A stretch of DNA of 45,701 bases, taken from contig NZ_NJAI01000001.1 of assembly GCF_002632725.1 (NCBI RefSeq), positions 782,077 through 827,777 of the forward strand, written 5' to 3'. The notes beneath the pieces were generated by a model that saw nothing but the letters and a program-made list of their open reading frames with translations, searched no databases and had not been told where the DNA came from. Source of the stretch: Xenorhabdus hominickii (GTDB taxonomy: Bacteria > Pseudomonadota > Gammaproteobacteria > Enterobacterales > Enterobacteriaceae). Below, piece by piece: positions 36,498-45,623 of the stretch (position 1 is its first letter; each line of letters starts with the position of its first letter). Made by a program: the position numbers and the translations under genes.

Positions 36498-39400
36498 ATG
36501 TCAGATAGCCAAGTGTATAATCGTGAACAGGAATTATTGGATAATGCTGTCGCGGAAGGCGGAGCCTACGATATCTTACGCAATCGCCTGTCTGAGCAAG
36601 GCCAGCAGCTACATGAAAAAGTCAGTCTGCTGAATACCCGCCGCTTAGAAGAATTTGGCAAAAACCAGACCGACATTATCGGGCGTATCCGCATTCGCAC
36701 CGAAAATAATTGTGTTGCCCGCGATATTGTCCGGGTCGGTGATTGGCTGTTGTTTGGCTACAACGTATTCCTCGGCTTGAAAAAAGAGACGCGGGTTGAA
36801 GATGTCTTTTCCCTGTACAAGCTCAAGAAAGAGAATGACGAATATGATGTGGAATCGGTCCCACTGACGGGTACATTTCTCAACATCACCAGCTTTGTGC
36901 AAGATTTCAACGAACTTTATACTTACTACAAAAACACCCAGCTATTAGAGTTGGTCGAACGCGATGGCAAATTGCTCGCCAGTTTCCAGATTGGTGAACG
37001 GATCACCGATATTCGCGTATTCCGTTGGACAATTTCCAGTGATAAAACCGAAATAACCTATATTGATAATCGCGGTGAACGCGATATCGCCTTACCGCCT
37101 GCTTACGATTTTGAATGGCAGAAAACCACGCGGGAAAACACCGTTAATGGCCGCTATCCACATATGAACATTCTGGATACAGTGTTTGTCGAAACCATTG
37201 GCGGTGATTTGACCATTAAATGTGAAAACAATACCGAAGATGGGCTGGGAATTTACCGGGAAGCGGTGTTGGATAAAACCCAATCTTTGGATGATGCACA
37301 GATAGAATACGCTCAGACGGGCAGCCTGATCTTACTGAAAATCCTGCCTTACCGCGAAGAATCCTGGCGTTATCTGGTCTACAACACCCTGACCCAGAGC
37401 GTACAACGCATTGATGCCATCGGCTTTGCCTGCATTCAATTACCGGAAGATCACGGCATTATTTTCCCCGGCGGTTATTACCTGCAAAGCGGGGAATACA
37501 AAACCTTCGATCAGCCAATGGATGGTATGCGTTTCCGCCGCGTTCGCCGTTCCCCCAATGGCGAAGATGTCATGTACATCTTCTATGAACCGAATTTGGG
37601 TCGTCTTGCGCTGTTTAACTACAACCTGATCGAACGAAAACTACAGAACCCGCTGTTTGGTCACGGCTACGCCATGCTGGAAGATGGTCAGATGGTGCTT
37701 TTTGAAGGGCAATCAGAGGAACCAACCCGCATCCATCCAATGCAAATTTGGCAAACACCCTTCTATTCTGACGAATACGCAGCCCTTCAGCCAGCAAGAA
37801 ACAGCTTTTTAGGGCGCATCGGCAATGCCGAACTGGTACGCGGAATATCCGATCTCTACCATATCGCCAAAGAAATTGAACAACAGAAAATTTCCTCTTT
37901 GCTCTACGAAAAACTCTGCCAAGATGCCCGTCGTCTGGTAGATATCTACTATTGGCTGAATAACGAACAAAGCCTGAATATCTCTGTATTGCTGAAAGAA
38001 ATCGCCCATACCGGCGAAAAAGTATTGGATGAATACGAAAAAGTAGAAAGCATCCGTCGCCGATCCATCCGAGCCATGCATGAAGCGACATCTCACCAAA
38101 AAGAGTTACTGTCAGCAATGTTACCGGAAAGCTGGACAGAGACTCAGCAATTCATTGAAGCTTTAAATAGCCTGAGTATCCAGCGTGGTCACTTGATCAC
38201 GCTACGCGATCATCGCTATATCGATCTGGCCCGACTTGATGAAATGGAAACACAACTGTCTGACAATCAGCAGCGCATTTCACTCGCAACGGCCGAATTT
38301 CTTGCCAGTGAAAAAGCATTACAGCCATTTAACCAGCAATTACAAGAACTGGAGAAACAAGTTCAGGCAGCCGCTAACAGTGCCCAGCTTACCGAGCCGT
38401 TGGCTGGCATGGAGAAAATGTCCACGGATCTGGATATGCTGTCAAACTTGATGGCTTCGCTAAAATTCGAAGACACAACCCAGCAGACCCACATTATTGA
38501 ATCCATTTCCGAAATTTATGCCCTGCTGAACCAAACTCGCGCCAGACTACAACAACGCCGTAAGGAACAGGGATCAGTTGAATCCGTTGCTCAATTTGGT
38601 GCTCAATTTAAATTATTCAGTCAGGGGATTACCAATGCCCTGACGCTTTCTACCAATCCTGAACGTTGTGACGAACAACTCTCTCGTCTTCTGGTACAAC
38701 TCGAAGAACTGGAAACCCAATTCAGTGATCACGATGAGTTCTTGAATGATATTTTGGACAAACGTGAAGAGTTACTGGAAACCTTTGAAACTCACAAGCA
38801 GTCACTGCTGGATGAACGTCAGCGCAAGACCCATAACTTACAGGTTGCGGCAGAGCGGTTGTTGGATAGCATTAGTCGCCGGACAGCAAAATTTTCTTCC
38901 CTTGATGAACTGAATGCCTTCTTTGCGTCCGATATCCTATCGCTGAAAACCCGGGAAATCATTGAACGTTTGCGGGAACTGAAAGACAGCGTAAAAGCGG
39001 ATGATATTGATGCCAAATTCAAGGCAGCGCGGGATCAGGCTATCCGTAGCTTGCGGGATAAAACTGAGATCTATGAAGATGGCGGCAACGTTATCAAACT
39101 TGGCCCTCGCCACCGTTTCAGCGTCAATACTCAAGAACTGGATCTCACCATCCTGCCACGAGGAGATCACCTTTATCTGCATCTGACCGGAACCGATTAT
39201 CAGGAGCCAATTGATAGCCCAGAGCTTGGCTCCCTGAAACCTTATTGGACTACCTCACTTGAATCAGAATCAACGGAAGTTTACCGTGCTGAATATCTTG
39301 CCTACTCGCTGATTTATGCTGCCAGCAAAGAACAAGAAGGTTTAACGTTGGATGGGCTGAAATCCCTGTTAAGCCAACCTGACATACTGGAAAAAACCGT

Positions 39401-41447
39401 GCGTGAATTTGCCGCCCCCCGCTACAACGAAGGGTATGAAAAAGGCATTCATGACCGTGATGCCGTAGCGATCTTGCGCAAATTAATTCCTGTCGGGGAA
39501 AGTGCTGACCTTTTGCGATTTAACCCTCACGCCAGAGCGATTGCCGTACTGTTTTGGGAACAAGTTCAGCGCGAAGAACAACCTGCATTGTGGCCAGAAC
39601 GCGCTCGTACTTGTGCCAATATTTATCAGCTTTTCCGTAATAATGCAGGCTTACTGGATTTACAGGCAGAAATCGAAGCGGAGATTAGCCTGTTCCTTGA
39701 GCGCCATCCCATCGAATATGAACCTTACCAACAGACACAAGCAGCGGAATACCTGAGTCTGGCACTGAGCCGGACAACCGTGGAATTCAATTTCAGTAAA
39801 TATGCCCGTGCGCTATTGGAAGGGCTGCAATTTGAATTAGAAAAAGCCCATATGTGGGGGGATTTCAACCATTCACAGCAAAATCTTGGCCAACGTTTTG
39901 CACAACGCTGGATGCTGGTGGAAAACTGGCTGAATGGCCTTTGTTCCCTGCCAGAGTTTACCCCGCTGAAAGGCTATATATCAGAATCTGTTGCACTGAT
40001 CTTATTGGAAAAAACGCTCAATACTCGTTTCAGCGAAGTCGATCTGCACTTTACCGTCACTGATTTAATTGGCGAGCATCCTTCTATTGCCAACCAAACT
40101 CTGACGCTAAGTCTTGATGACTATTTCTGCCGGATGCGCAAACAACGTAAGGTATTTATACCAGCCTATCACCATTATCAGGAATTACGTCAAGGTGTGT
40201 TGAACCAGCAACGGAAAACGTTACGTCTACACGAATTTAAAGCACGACCACTCAGCTCATTCGTTCGCAACAAACTGATCAACGACGTTTACCTGCCGCT
40301 GATTGGTGATAATCTTGCCAAACAGATTGGTGCAATCGGCAAAGGAAAACGAACCGATCTCATGGGAATGTTGTTGATGATCTCTCCGCCCGGTTACGGC
40401 AAAACGACGTTGATGGAATATATCGCCAATCGCCTCGGATTGATCTTCATGAAGATCAACGCACCAGCGCTCGGACACGATGTCCTGTCACTCGACCCAG
40501 CTCAGGCTCCGAATGCGACCGCTCGTCAGGAATTAGAAAAACTGAATCTGGCGCTGGAAATGGGTAATAACGTCATGTTGTATGTTGATGATATCCAGCA
40601 CACCAACCCTGAATTCTTACAAAAATTTATTTCCCTGTGTGATGGAACACGACGTATCGAAGGAGTCTGGAAAGGCCAGACTAAAACCTACGATATGCGC
40701 GGTAAAAAATTCTGCGTTGTCATGTCTGGTAACCCTTATACCGAATCCGGCGAACTATTCAAAATCCCGGATATGCTGGCAAACCGTGCCGATATCTATA
40801 ACCTCGGTGAAGTGCTGGGTGGCATGGAAGAAGCATTTACGCTGAGTTATATCGAAAATAGCCTAACCTCAAATCCAGTACTGGCTCCGCTGGCATTGCG
40901 TGACATGAACGATCTATACCTGTTGATCGATAAAGCGATGGGAAAATCCTTCTCCAGCAATGGACTGAGCTATCCTTACAGCGAAGCTGAAATTACCGAA
41001 ATTGTCGCAATCCTTGAGCGCTTGCTGATGATGCGGGATACCGTGTTCAAAGTGAACCAACAATACATCGCCAGCGCCGCGCAATCAGACAAATACCGGA
41101 CAGAGCCGCCATTCAAATTACAAGGCAGCTACCGCAACATGAACAAACTCAGCGAAAAAATTTCTGCGGTCATGAATGTCGAAGAGATACGACGCATTAT
41201 TGATGATCACTATTTGGGTGAAGCTCAATTACTGACAAGTGGTGCCGAAGAGAACTTACTTAAACTGGCAGAGATTCGCGGCACGATGACACCAGAAGAA
41301 GCACAACGCTGGCAGCAGATTAAACGTGATTTTGCACGGAATAAAGCACTGGGTGGCGATAATACCAATGTGGGTGATCGTGTTGTTGCCCAACTTGCTG
41401 ATTTGGTTGAAAGTATTCAGGCGTTAGGAAATCATTCGAAGCATTAA
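36498..41447 (+). CDS. Giant AAA ATPase of the flotillin-associated block ('DNA repair ATPase' type)
   Basis: The 1649-residue cytoplasmic protein has a beta-rich N-terminal half-kilobase of residues (about 60-460) with repeated short strands, a long coiled coil (about 530-880), a mixed domain (about 900-1260) and a C-terminal AAA module. The module has SPPGYGKTT (Walker A, Lys1302), YVDDIQH (Walker B, Asp1364-Asp1365), VMSGNPYTESG (sensor 1) and LANRADIYNLG. Homologues are commonly annotated as DNA repair ATPase, but I see no DNA-binding motif or nuclease; that name is not supported by the sequence. The gene order YqiJ-flotillin-ATPase suggests a membrane-tethered remodelling machine. A LemA-like gene follows 13 bases later. 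Biological role is unknown. Confidence 0.85.
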   Translation: MSDSQVYNREQELLDNAVAEGGAYDILRNRLSEQGQQLHEKVSLLNTRRLEEFGKNQTDIIGRIRIRTENNCVARDIVRVGDWLLFGYNVFLGLKKETRVEDVFSLYKLKKENDEYDVESVPLTGTFLNITSFVQDFNELYTYYKNTQLLELVERDGKLLASFQIGERITDIRVFRWTISSDKTEITYIDNRGERDIALPPAYDFEWQKTTRENTVNGRYPHMNILDTVFVETIGGDLTIKCENNTEDGLGIYREAVLDKTQSLDDAQIEYAQTGSLILLKILPYREESWRYLVYNTLTQSVQRIDAIGFACIQLPEDHGIIFPGGYYLQSGEYKTFDQPMDGMRFRRVRRSPNGEDVMYIFYEPNLGRLALFNYNLIERKLQNPLFGHGYAMLEDGQMVLFEGQSEEPTRIHPMQIWQTPFYSDEYAALQPARNSFLGRIGNAELVRGISDLYHIAKEIEQQKISSLLYEKLCQDARRLVDIYYWLNNEQSLNISVLLKEIAHTGEKVLDEYEKVESIRRRSIRAMHEATSHQKELLSAMLPESWTETQQFIEALNSLSIQRGHLITLRDHRYIDLARLDEMETQLSDNQQRISLATAEFLASEKALQPFNQQLQELEKQVQAAANSAQLTEPLAGMEKMSTDLDMLSNLMASLKFEDTTQQTHIIESISEIYALLNQTRARLQQRRKEQGSVESVAQFGAQFKLFSQGITNALTLSTNPERCDEQLSRLLVQLEELETQFSDHDEFLNDILDKREELLETFETHKQSLLDERQRKTHNLQVAAERLLDSISRRTAKFSSLDELNAFFASDILSLKTREIIERLRELKDSVKADDIDAKFKAARDQAIRSLRDKTEIYEDGGNVIKLGPRHRFSVNTQELDLTILPRGDHLYLHLTGTDYQEPIDSPELGSLKPYWTTSLESESTEVYRAEYLAYSLIYAASKEQEGLTLDGLKSLLSQPDILEKTVREFAAPRYNEGYEKGIHDRDAVAILRKLIPVGESADLLRFNPHARAIAVLFWEQVQREEQPALWPERARTCANIYQLFRNNAGLLDLQAEIEAEISLFLERHPIEYEPYQQTQAAEYLSLALSRTTVEFNFSKYARALLEGLQFELEKAHMWGDFNHSQQNLGQRFAQRWMLVENWLNGLCSLPEFTPLKGYISESVALILLEKTLNTRFSEVDLHFTVTDLIGEHPSIANQTLTLSLDDYFCRMRKQRKVFIPAYHHYQELRQGVLNQQRKTLRLHEFKARPLSSFVRNKLINDVYLPLIGDNLAKQIGAIGKGKRTDLMGMLLMISPPGYGKTTLMEYIANRLGLIFMKINAPALGHDVLSLDPAQAPNATARQELEKLNLALEMGNNVMLYVDDIQHTNPEFLQKFISLCDGTRRIEGVWKGQTKTYDMRGKKFCVVMSGNPYTESGELFKIPDMLANRADIYNLGEVLGGMEEAFTLSYIENSLTSNPVLAPLALRDMNDLYLLIDKAMGKSFSSNGLSYPYSEAEITEIVAILERLLMMRDTVFKVNQQYIASAAQSDKYRTEPPFKLQGSYRNMNKLSEKISAVMNVEEIRRIIDDHYLGEAQLLTSGAEENLLKLAEIRGTMTPEEAQRWQQIKRDFARNKALGGDNTNVGDRVVAQLADLVESIQALGNHSKH

Positions 41448-41460
41448 GGTCACAAGAGAA

Positions 41461-42000
41461 ATGGAAATAATTATGACAGTTATGGTGATTTTCTTCCTGC
41501 TTATCTACGGAATAAGCGGGGGGATCACCCTCTATAACCGTCTGGTTATGCTACGTAATAACGTTGAGAAGGCCTTTGCCAATATTGATGTACTGATAAA
41601 ACAGCGGGTAGATGAAATTCCAGAATTGGTGAATATTGCCAAACAAGCGATGACACATCAAAAATCACTGCTACTGGAGCTGACGCAGTTGCGCGAGCAC
41701 TACTTTACCTGTCACCAAACTAACCAGAAGATCCAGATAAACAATAAAATCACTAATACCTTGCAAAAGGTTCTGGTATTGGCAGAAAAATATCCAGAAT
41801 TACAAGCGTTAAACAGTCTGTACAAATTACAGAAACGACTTACCTTATTGGAAAATAAAATTGCTGATCGCCGTGAGTTTTTTAATGAGAGTGTGGCTCT
41901 CTATAATACCGGCATCCAAACATTCCCTAACTTGATATTTGCCAAAATATTGGGCTATCAACCACGCACAATGCTTAATATCAGCGTCATAGATAAATAA
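41461..42000 (+). CDS. LemA-like membrane-anchored coiled-coil protein
   Basis: The 179-residue protein has one N-terminal membrane helix (about 4-22) and a cytoplasmic or periplasmic helical bundle with LemA-family features: YNRLVMLRNNVEKAFANIDV near the start, VDEIPELVNIAK, then ADRREFFNESVALYNTGIQT and FPNLIFAKILGYQ near the end. The function of LemA proteins is not established. It follows the giant ATPase by 13 bases and is almost certainly part of that operon. An internal ATG at 41473 is an alternative start. Confidence 0.85.
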   Translation: MEIIMTVMVIFFLLIYGISGGITLYNRLVMLRNNVEKAFANIDVLIKQRVDEIPELVNIAKQAMTHQKSLLLELTQLREHYFTCHQTNQKIQINNKITNTLQKVLVLAEKYPELQALNSLYKLQKRLTLLENKIADRREFFNESVALYNTGIQTFPNLIFAKILGYQPRTMLNISVIDK

Positions 42001-42009
42001 GGAAACCTT

Positions 42010-42390
42010 ATGTTAACCATCCCTTTTGATCTCTTTGGTTTTGCCGATCAGATGGTGAAAGAGCCTGAATATATCATTTTTATATCAACTTTTGGCTTGT
42101 TTATCCCTTTCTTTGTGTTCGCCATATTGCAAAGAATTCCTCCATTTAGGTTTATCTCAAACATTGTTTTGGGAACACTCGCATTGTCATTGTTCCCCAA
42201 TTTCATCGTATCAATCACTTTCTTCTTTTTGAATGTCAGCGGTATCCACCTGTTTTTTATCTGTTTGATCATTATATTGAGTTGCTTTTTCTTTATTCTG
42301 TTTAATTATCAGCAATTGGCTAATTATATGGAAAACCCTTTTTCAGGTCGTGAGCCGGAAATAATTGGTAAAAAATGTGGTAATAAATAG
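42010..42390 (+). CDS. Small integral membrane protein, unknown function
   Basis: The 126-residue protein has three strongly hydrophobic segments (about 22-42, 48-72, 78-100) and a charged C-terminal tail (REPEIIGKKCGNK). I do not recognise a family. It starts 9 bases after the LemA-like stop with an AAGGAAA ribosome site, so it is co-transcribed with the ATPase block and probably works in it at the membrane. Confidence 0.75.
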   Translation: MLTIPFDLFGFADQMVKEPEYIIFISTFGLFIPFFVFAILQRIPPFRFISNIVLGTLALSLFPNFIVSITFFFLNVSGIHLFFICLIIILSCFFFILFNYQQLANYMENPFSGREPEIIGKKCGNK

Positions 42391-42499
42391 GATAGCCCAT
42401 CCGCCAACAAGATATATCCGCTAATAACCATGTTCCCTGTTATCATAAGGGAAATAATATCTTGTCATGTCATTTCGAATTTTAAATAGGGAGACAATG

Positions 42500-43060
42500 A
42501 TGGCAGTATGGTTCAAGCAACGCTTTCATATCCTAATAGGGTTAGTATCAATACTCATCATCATCCAATTGCTTGATACCTTAACTGGTGGTGCATTAAG
42601 TCATTTCGGCATTATTCCCCGCTATGCTCAAGGGTTGATCGGTATTCCACTATCCCCGTTCTTGCATGGCAACTGGGAACATCTACTCAGTAATATTCCT
42701 GCTTTACTGGTACTGAGTGCATTACTGATGACTCACTCCATTCGCTATTATGTGCTTGCCAGCCTGTTTATTATCTTTACGGAAGGCACGTTAGTCTGGT
42801 TATTTGGCCATACAGCCATTCATATCGGTGCCAGCGGCTGGATTTTTGGCTTATGGGGATTATTACTGGCCAATGCTTTCTTCCTGAGGAGAGCAAAAGA
42901 TTTCTTATTTGCCATTCTGGTCTTCGTGTATTACGGCAGTATCGTCTTTGGTTTGTTACCGTGGCAAGAAGGGATTTCAACAGAAGGGCATATTTTTGGT
43001 GTCATTGCAGGGCTGCTTTTCTCTTGGCTCTCAAAAAAGTGGATAATAACCAAAAGATAG
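42500..43060 (+). CDS. Rhomboid-family intramembrane serine protease
   Basis: The 186-residue protein has six membrane segments and rhomboid landmarks: HGNWEHLLSNIPALLVLS (the HxxxN region, about 60-75), the catalytic serine in HIGASGWIFG (about 112-122), and the catalytic histidine in EGHIFGVIAGLL near the end. It cleaves membrane proteins within the bilayer; the substrate is unknown. I start at 42500, six bases after AGGGAG, rather than at the upstream ATG 42467. It is 109 bases downstream of the small membrane protein and in the same direction, so it may act on members of the flotillin block. Confidence 0.88.
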   Translation: MAVWFKQRFHILIGLVSILIIIQLLDTLTGGALSHFGIIPRYAQGLIGIPLSPFLHGNWEHLLSNIPALLVLSALLMTHSIRYYVLASLFIIFTEGTLVWLFGHTAIHIGASGWIFGLWGLLLANAFFLRRAKDFLFAILVFVYYGSIVFGLLPWQEGISTEGHIFGVIAGLLFSWLSKKWIITKR

Positions 43061-43197
43061 TTTTAATTAGTTAAAGATATTAAAGAATATAAACAGCCCG
43101 TTGTTGTAAGCACGGGCAAATTCCCTAAATATTGAAGTTTATCCATAAATGAGAGTTTAGAATACTTAATGGAGATAGCATTTAATTGAGAGCAATC

Positions 43198-43228
43198 CAA
43201 AATATACGGACAATAACCGTATATTTTG
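43198..43228. terminator. 12-bp perfect hairpin, bidirectional terminator
   Basis: CAAAATATACGG (43198-43209) pairs with CCGTATATTTTG (43217-43228) over a 7-nt loop. It lies between the rhomboid gene and the convergent monooxygenase gene and has A/T-rich outer stem parts on both strands. Confidence 0.6.
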
Positions 43229-43309
43229 AATTGTATAACTGAAAAAATGATGTCTTTTGGATTCAAAAAATCCGTATCATGCCGAAATATTCGAATGAAA
43301 ATTAAATAA

Positions 43310-44758
43310 TTATCTCCATCTCAGAGCCGCATCATCCACTGGCTGCCCCAATACCTCTTTATCTTTTTTATAATCATGTGGAACATGCCAATTCGGACTA
43401 CGTCCCTGACGAGGGAGATCTTTATCACCTCGTCTAACATAACCTGGTTGCAACTCACCAAAAATATTTTCATGTTTCAGCATCTCATCGGGCTGGGCAT
43501 GAGGTGTCACAGACTTCGCACCACGACGATCCATCTCTTTCAATAAACGGCAGACGTAATCTGCGGATAGATCCACTTTCAATGTCCAAGAACTGTTGAT
43601 ATACCCAAACAAATAGGCAAAATTCGGGATATTTTGTACCAACGTTCCCTTATAGAGCATGCGAGAATTGCCCTGTAATTTTTGCTCATCAATAGAAATA
43701 TCAATACCGCCAAGCGACTGCAATTTCAGCCCAGTCGCGGAAACGATAATATCCGCCAGTAATTCTTTACCAGATTCCAGAAAAATACCGTTTTCAGTAA
43801 AACGTTCTATCTGATCAGTCACGATAGAAGCTTTACCTTCTTTCAGTGATTTTAAAAAATTACCATTAGGGATCACACACAACCGCTCATCCCACGGCAT
43901 GTACTTGGGTGTCAGGTGATTCATGTTAAATTTGTCACCGACCCTTTTGCGGGCAGAGGACAGTAAAAACGATTTCAATAACGTCGGTAAGTGTCGACTG
44001 GTTTTATAAAGTAAACGATGAAAAAAAATATTGCGATTTCTGCTGAATGTATAAACCCAATGTTTTGGTATAAGTTTATTGAGAAATTCGGAAATTTTAT
44101 CTATTCCGGGTACAGATAAGTAATAACTGGGGGAACGCTGTAGCATCGTGATATGTTCAACATCATTTGCCATTGTTGGGACTAAAGAGGCTGCTGTTGC
44201 TCCACTGCCAATGACGACAACCCGCTTCCCCCTGTAATCCAATCCTTCAGGCCAATGTTGAGGATGAATAACTGGGCCTTTGAAATCCTTAATACCAGGA
44301 AATTCAGGTAAATAGGCCTCATCATAATTATAATAACCCGTTGCGGCGATCAGATAATTACAGGTAAAAGTTCGAGTTTCACCACTGGTTTCCTCAACCG
44401 CAGTGATAATCCATTGACTGGTCGCACTTAACCAGTCCGCATGAGTAATTTTTAATCCAAACTCTATTTTTTTATCAATCCCATACTCTTTTGCCGTTGC
44501 TCTGATGTAATTTTTAATTGAAGATCCATCAGCAAAAACACTGCTTGCAGACCAAGGCCGAAATCGATAGCCAAAAGTCATCATATCCGAATCTGAACGG
44601 ATACCCGGATAACGGAATAAATCCCAAGTACCTCCAATGGACTGACGACGTTCTAAGATAATCACTTTTTTATCGGGACATTCTCTTTTTAAATGACATG
44701 CCATACCAATGCCTGCAACACCAGCGCCGATGATCAAAATATCATAATGGTTATCCAT
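43310..44758 (-). CDS. Baeyer-Villiger/EthA-like flavin monooxygenase
   Basis: The 482-residue FAD- and NADPH-dependent enzyme has IIGAGVAG (11-16, FAD fold), GGTWDLFRYPGIRSDSDM, the Baeyer-Villiger fingerprint FKGPVIHPQHWPEG, the second nucleotide motif VVIGSGATA, and ATGLKLQ near residue 355. Across its length it closely resembles mycobacterial EthA as I recall it, so it probably oxidises ketones or organosulfur compounds. The natural substrate is unknown. It is divergent from a broken LysR-type regulator, its likely controller, so it may now be unregulated. The ribosome site GGAGG lies just before the ATG. Confidence 0.88.
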   Translation of the reverse strand: MDNHYDILIIGAGVAGIGMACHLKRECPDKKVIILERRQSIGGTWDLFRYPGIRSDSDMMTFGYRFRPWSASSVFADGSSIKNYIRATAKEYGIDKKIEFGLKITHADWLSATSQWIITAVEETSGETRTFTCNYLIAATGYYNYDEAYLPEFPGIKDFKGPVIHPQHWPEGLDYRGKRVVVIGSGATAASLVPTMANDVEHITMLQRSPSYYLSVPGIDKISEFLNKLIPKHWVYTFSRNRNIFFHRLLYKTSRHLPTLLKSFLLSSARKRVGDKFNMNHLTPKYMPWDERLCVIPNGNFLKSLKEGKASIVTDQIERFTENGIFLESGKELLADIIVSATGLKLQSLGGIDISIDEQKLQGNSRMLYKGTLVQNIPNFAYLFGYINSSWTLKVDLSADYVCRLLKEMDRRGAKSVTPHAQPDEMLKHENIFGELQPGYVRRGDKDLPRQGRSPNWHVPHDYKKDKEVLGQPVDDAALRWR

Positions 44759-44951
44759 GCTACCTCCTGCAAAAATACGTTTTTAATCAGATAAATATCC
44801 TGCACAATCTTTCATGTTATTTTTTATTTGATAAAGCAACCATTTGTATTTATATGGGGGGAGTATCATGATGTGAACCAATGAAGCATCGTTATCTTGT
44901 ATAGTCTCCCTCTAACATCAAAATAAGTTGTATAATTCTTTAAAAATAATC

Positions 44952-44970
44952 TAATTACTGAAAGTAATTA
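44952..44970. promoter_or_regulatory. Candidate LysR-type binding site
   Basis: TAATTAC-TGAAA-GTAATTA is a perfect 7-5-7 palindrome containing a T-N11-A core. It lies 36 bases before the LysR-type gene in the divergent interval with the monooxygenase. Confidence 0.5.
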
Positions 44971-45005
44971 TAATCCTTAAGTGTTTTAGATATGGAAAGT
45001 ACATC

Positions 45006-45623
45006 TTGAATAATTACAAATTACTACCCGCTTTAGTATCAATACTGCAAACACTTAATCTGACTGAATCTGCAAAGCAGTTAAATGTTACACAATCTGC
45101 CATGAGCAAAACATTAAATCAGCTTCGCGAAGATTTTCATGACAAGATTATTGTGAGAGAAGCAAATCAATTCATCCTTACTAAAAAAGGAGAGAAACTG
45201 AAAGAACAGCTTCCAGTATTGATGCAGCAATTAGATAATCTATATGTACCAGAGTCAATGGAACCAAGCCTTTGTAAAAGAAAATTCACCTTAGCTTCTA
45301 GCGATTATGTTGCCCAGGCTATCTTACCGTCTATATTTTGTCTTGTTGAAAATGAGGCACCGAACGTTAGTATTGAATATAAATTGTGGCATAAAGAAAA
45401 CCTAAATAATTTTGTTGAACACAATGTTGATTTAGTAGCGACGCTTGCCGATTATGTACCCGATAATTTGTACGGAAAGATGATGGCCGAAGATCAACTT
45501 GTTGTTATATTTCGGAGATCTCATCCCAAGTCTAATAGTAATTTTACTATTAATGATTATATTGAAGGCCGACATATTTTAATTAGTGGTGGTGGAGACA
45601 AGGGTCATGTATTAAATAGTTAG
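45006..45623 (+). pseudogene. LysR-family regulator truncated by an IS element
   Basis: Codons 1-65 form a winged helix typical of LysR-type regulators (LTESAKQLNVTQSAMSKTLNQ). The effector domain follows from about residue 90 (RKFTLASSDYVAQAILPSIF) but stops at residue 205 after ISGGGDKGHV, whereas the family has about 300 residues. The sequence past that point belongs to an IS1-type element, so the gene is cut by insertion. The only plausible start is the TTG at 45006. DNA binding might survive but effector response should not. Confidence 0.8.
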
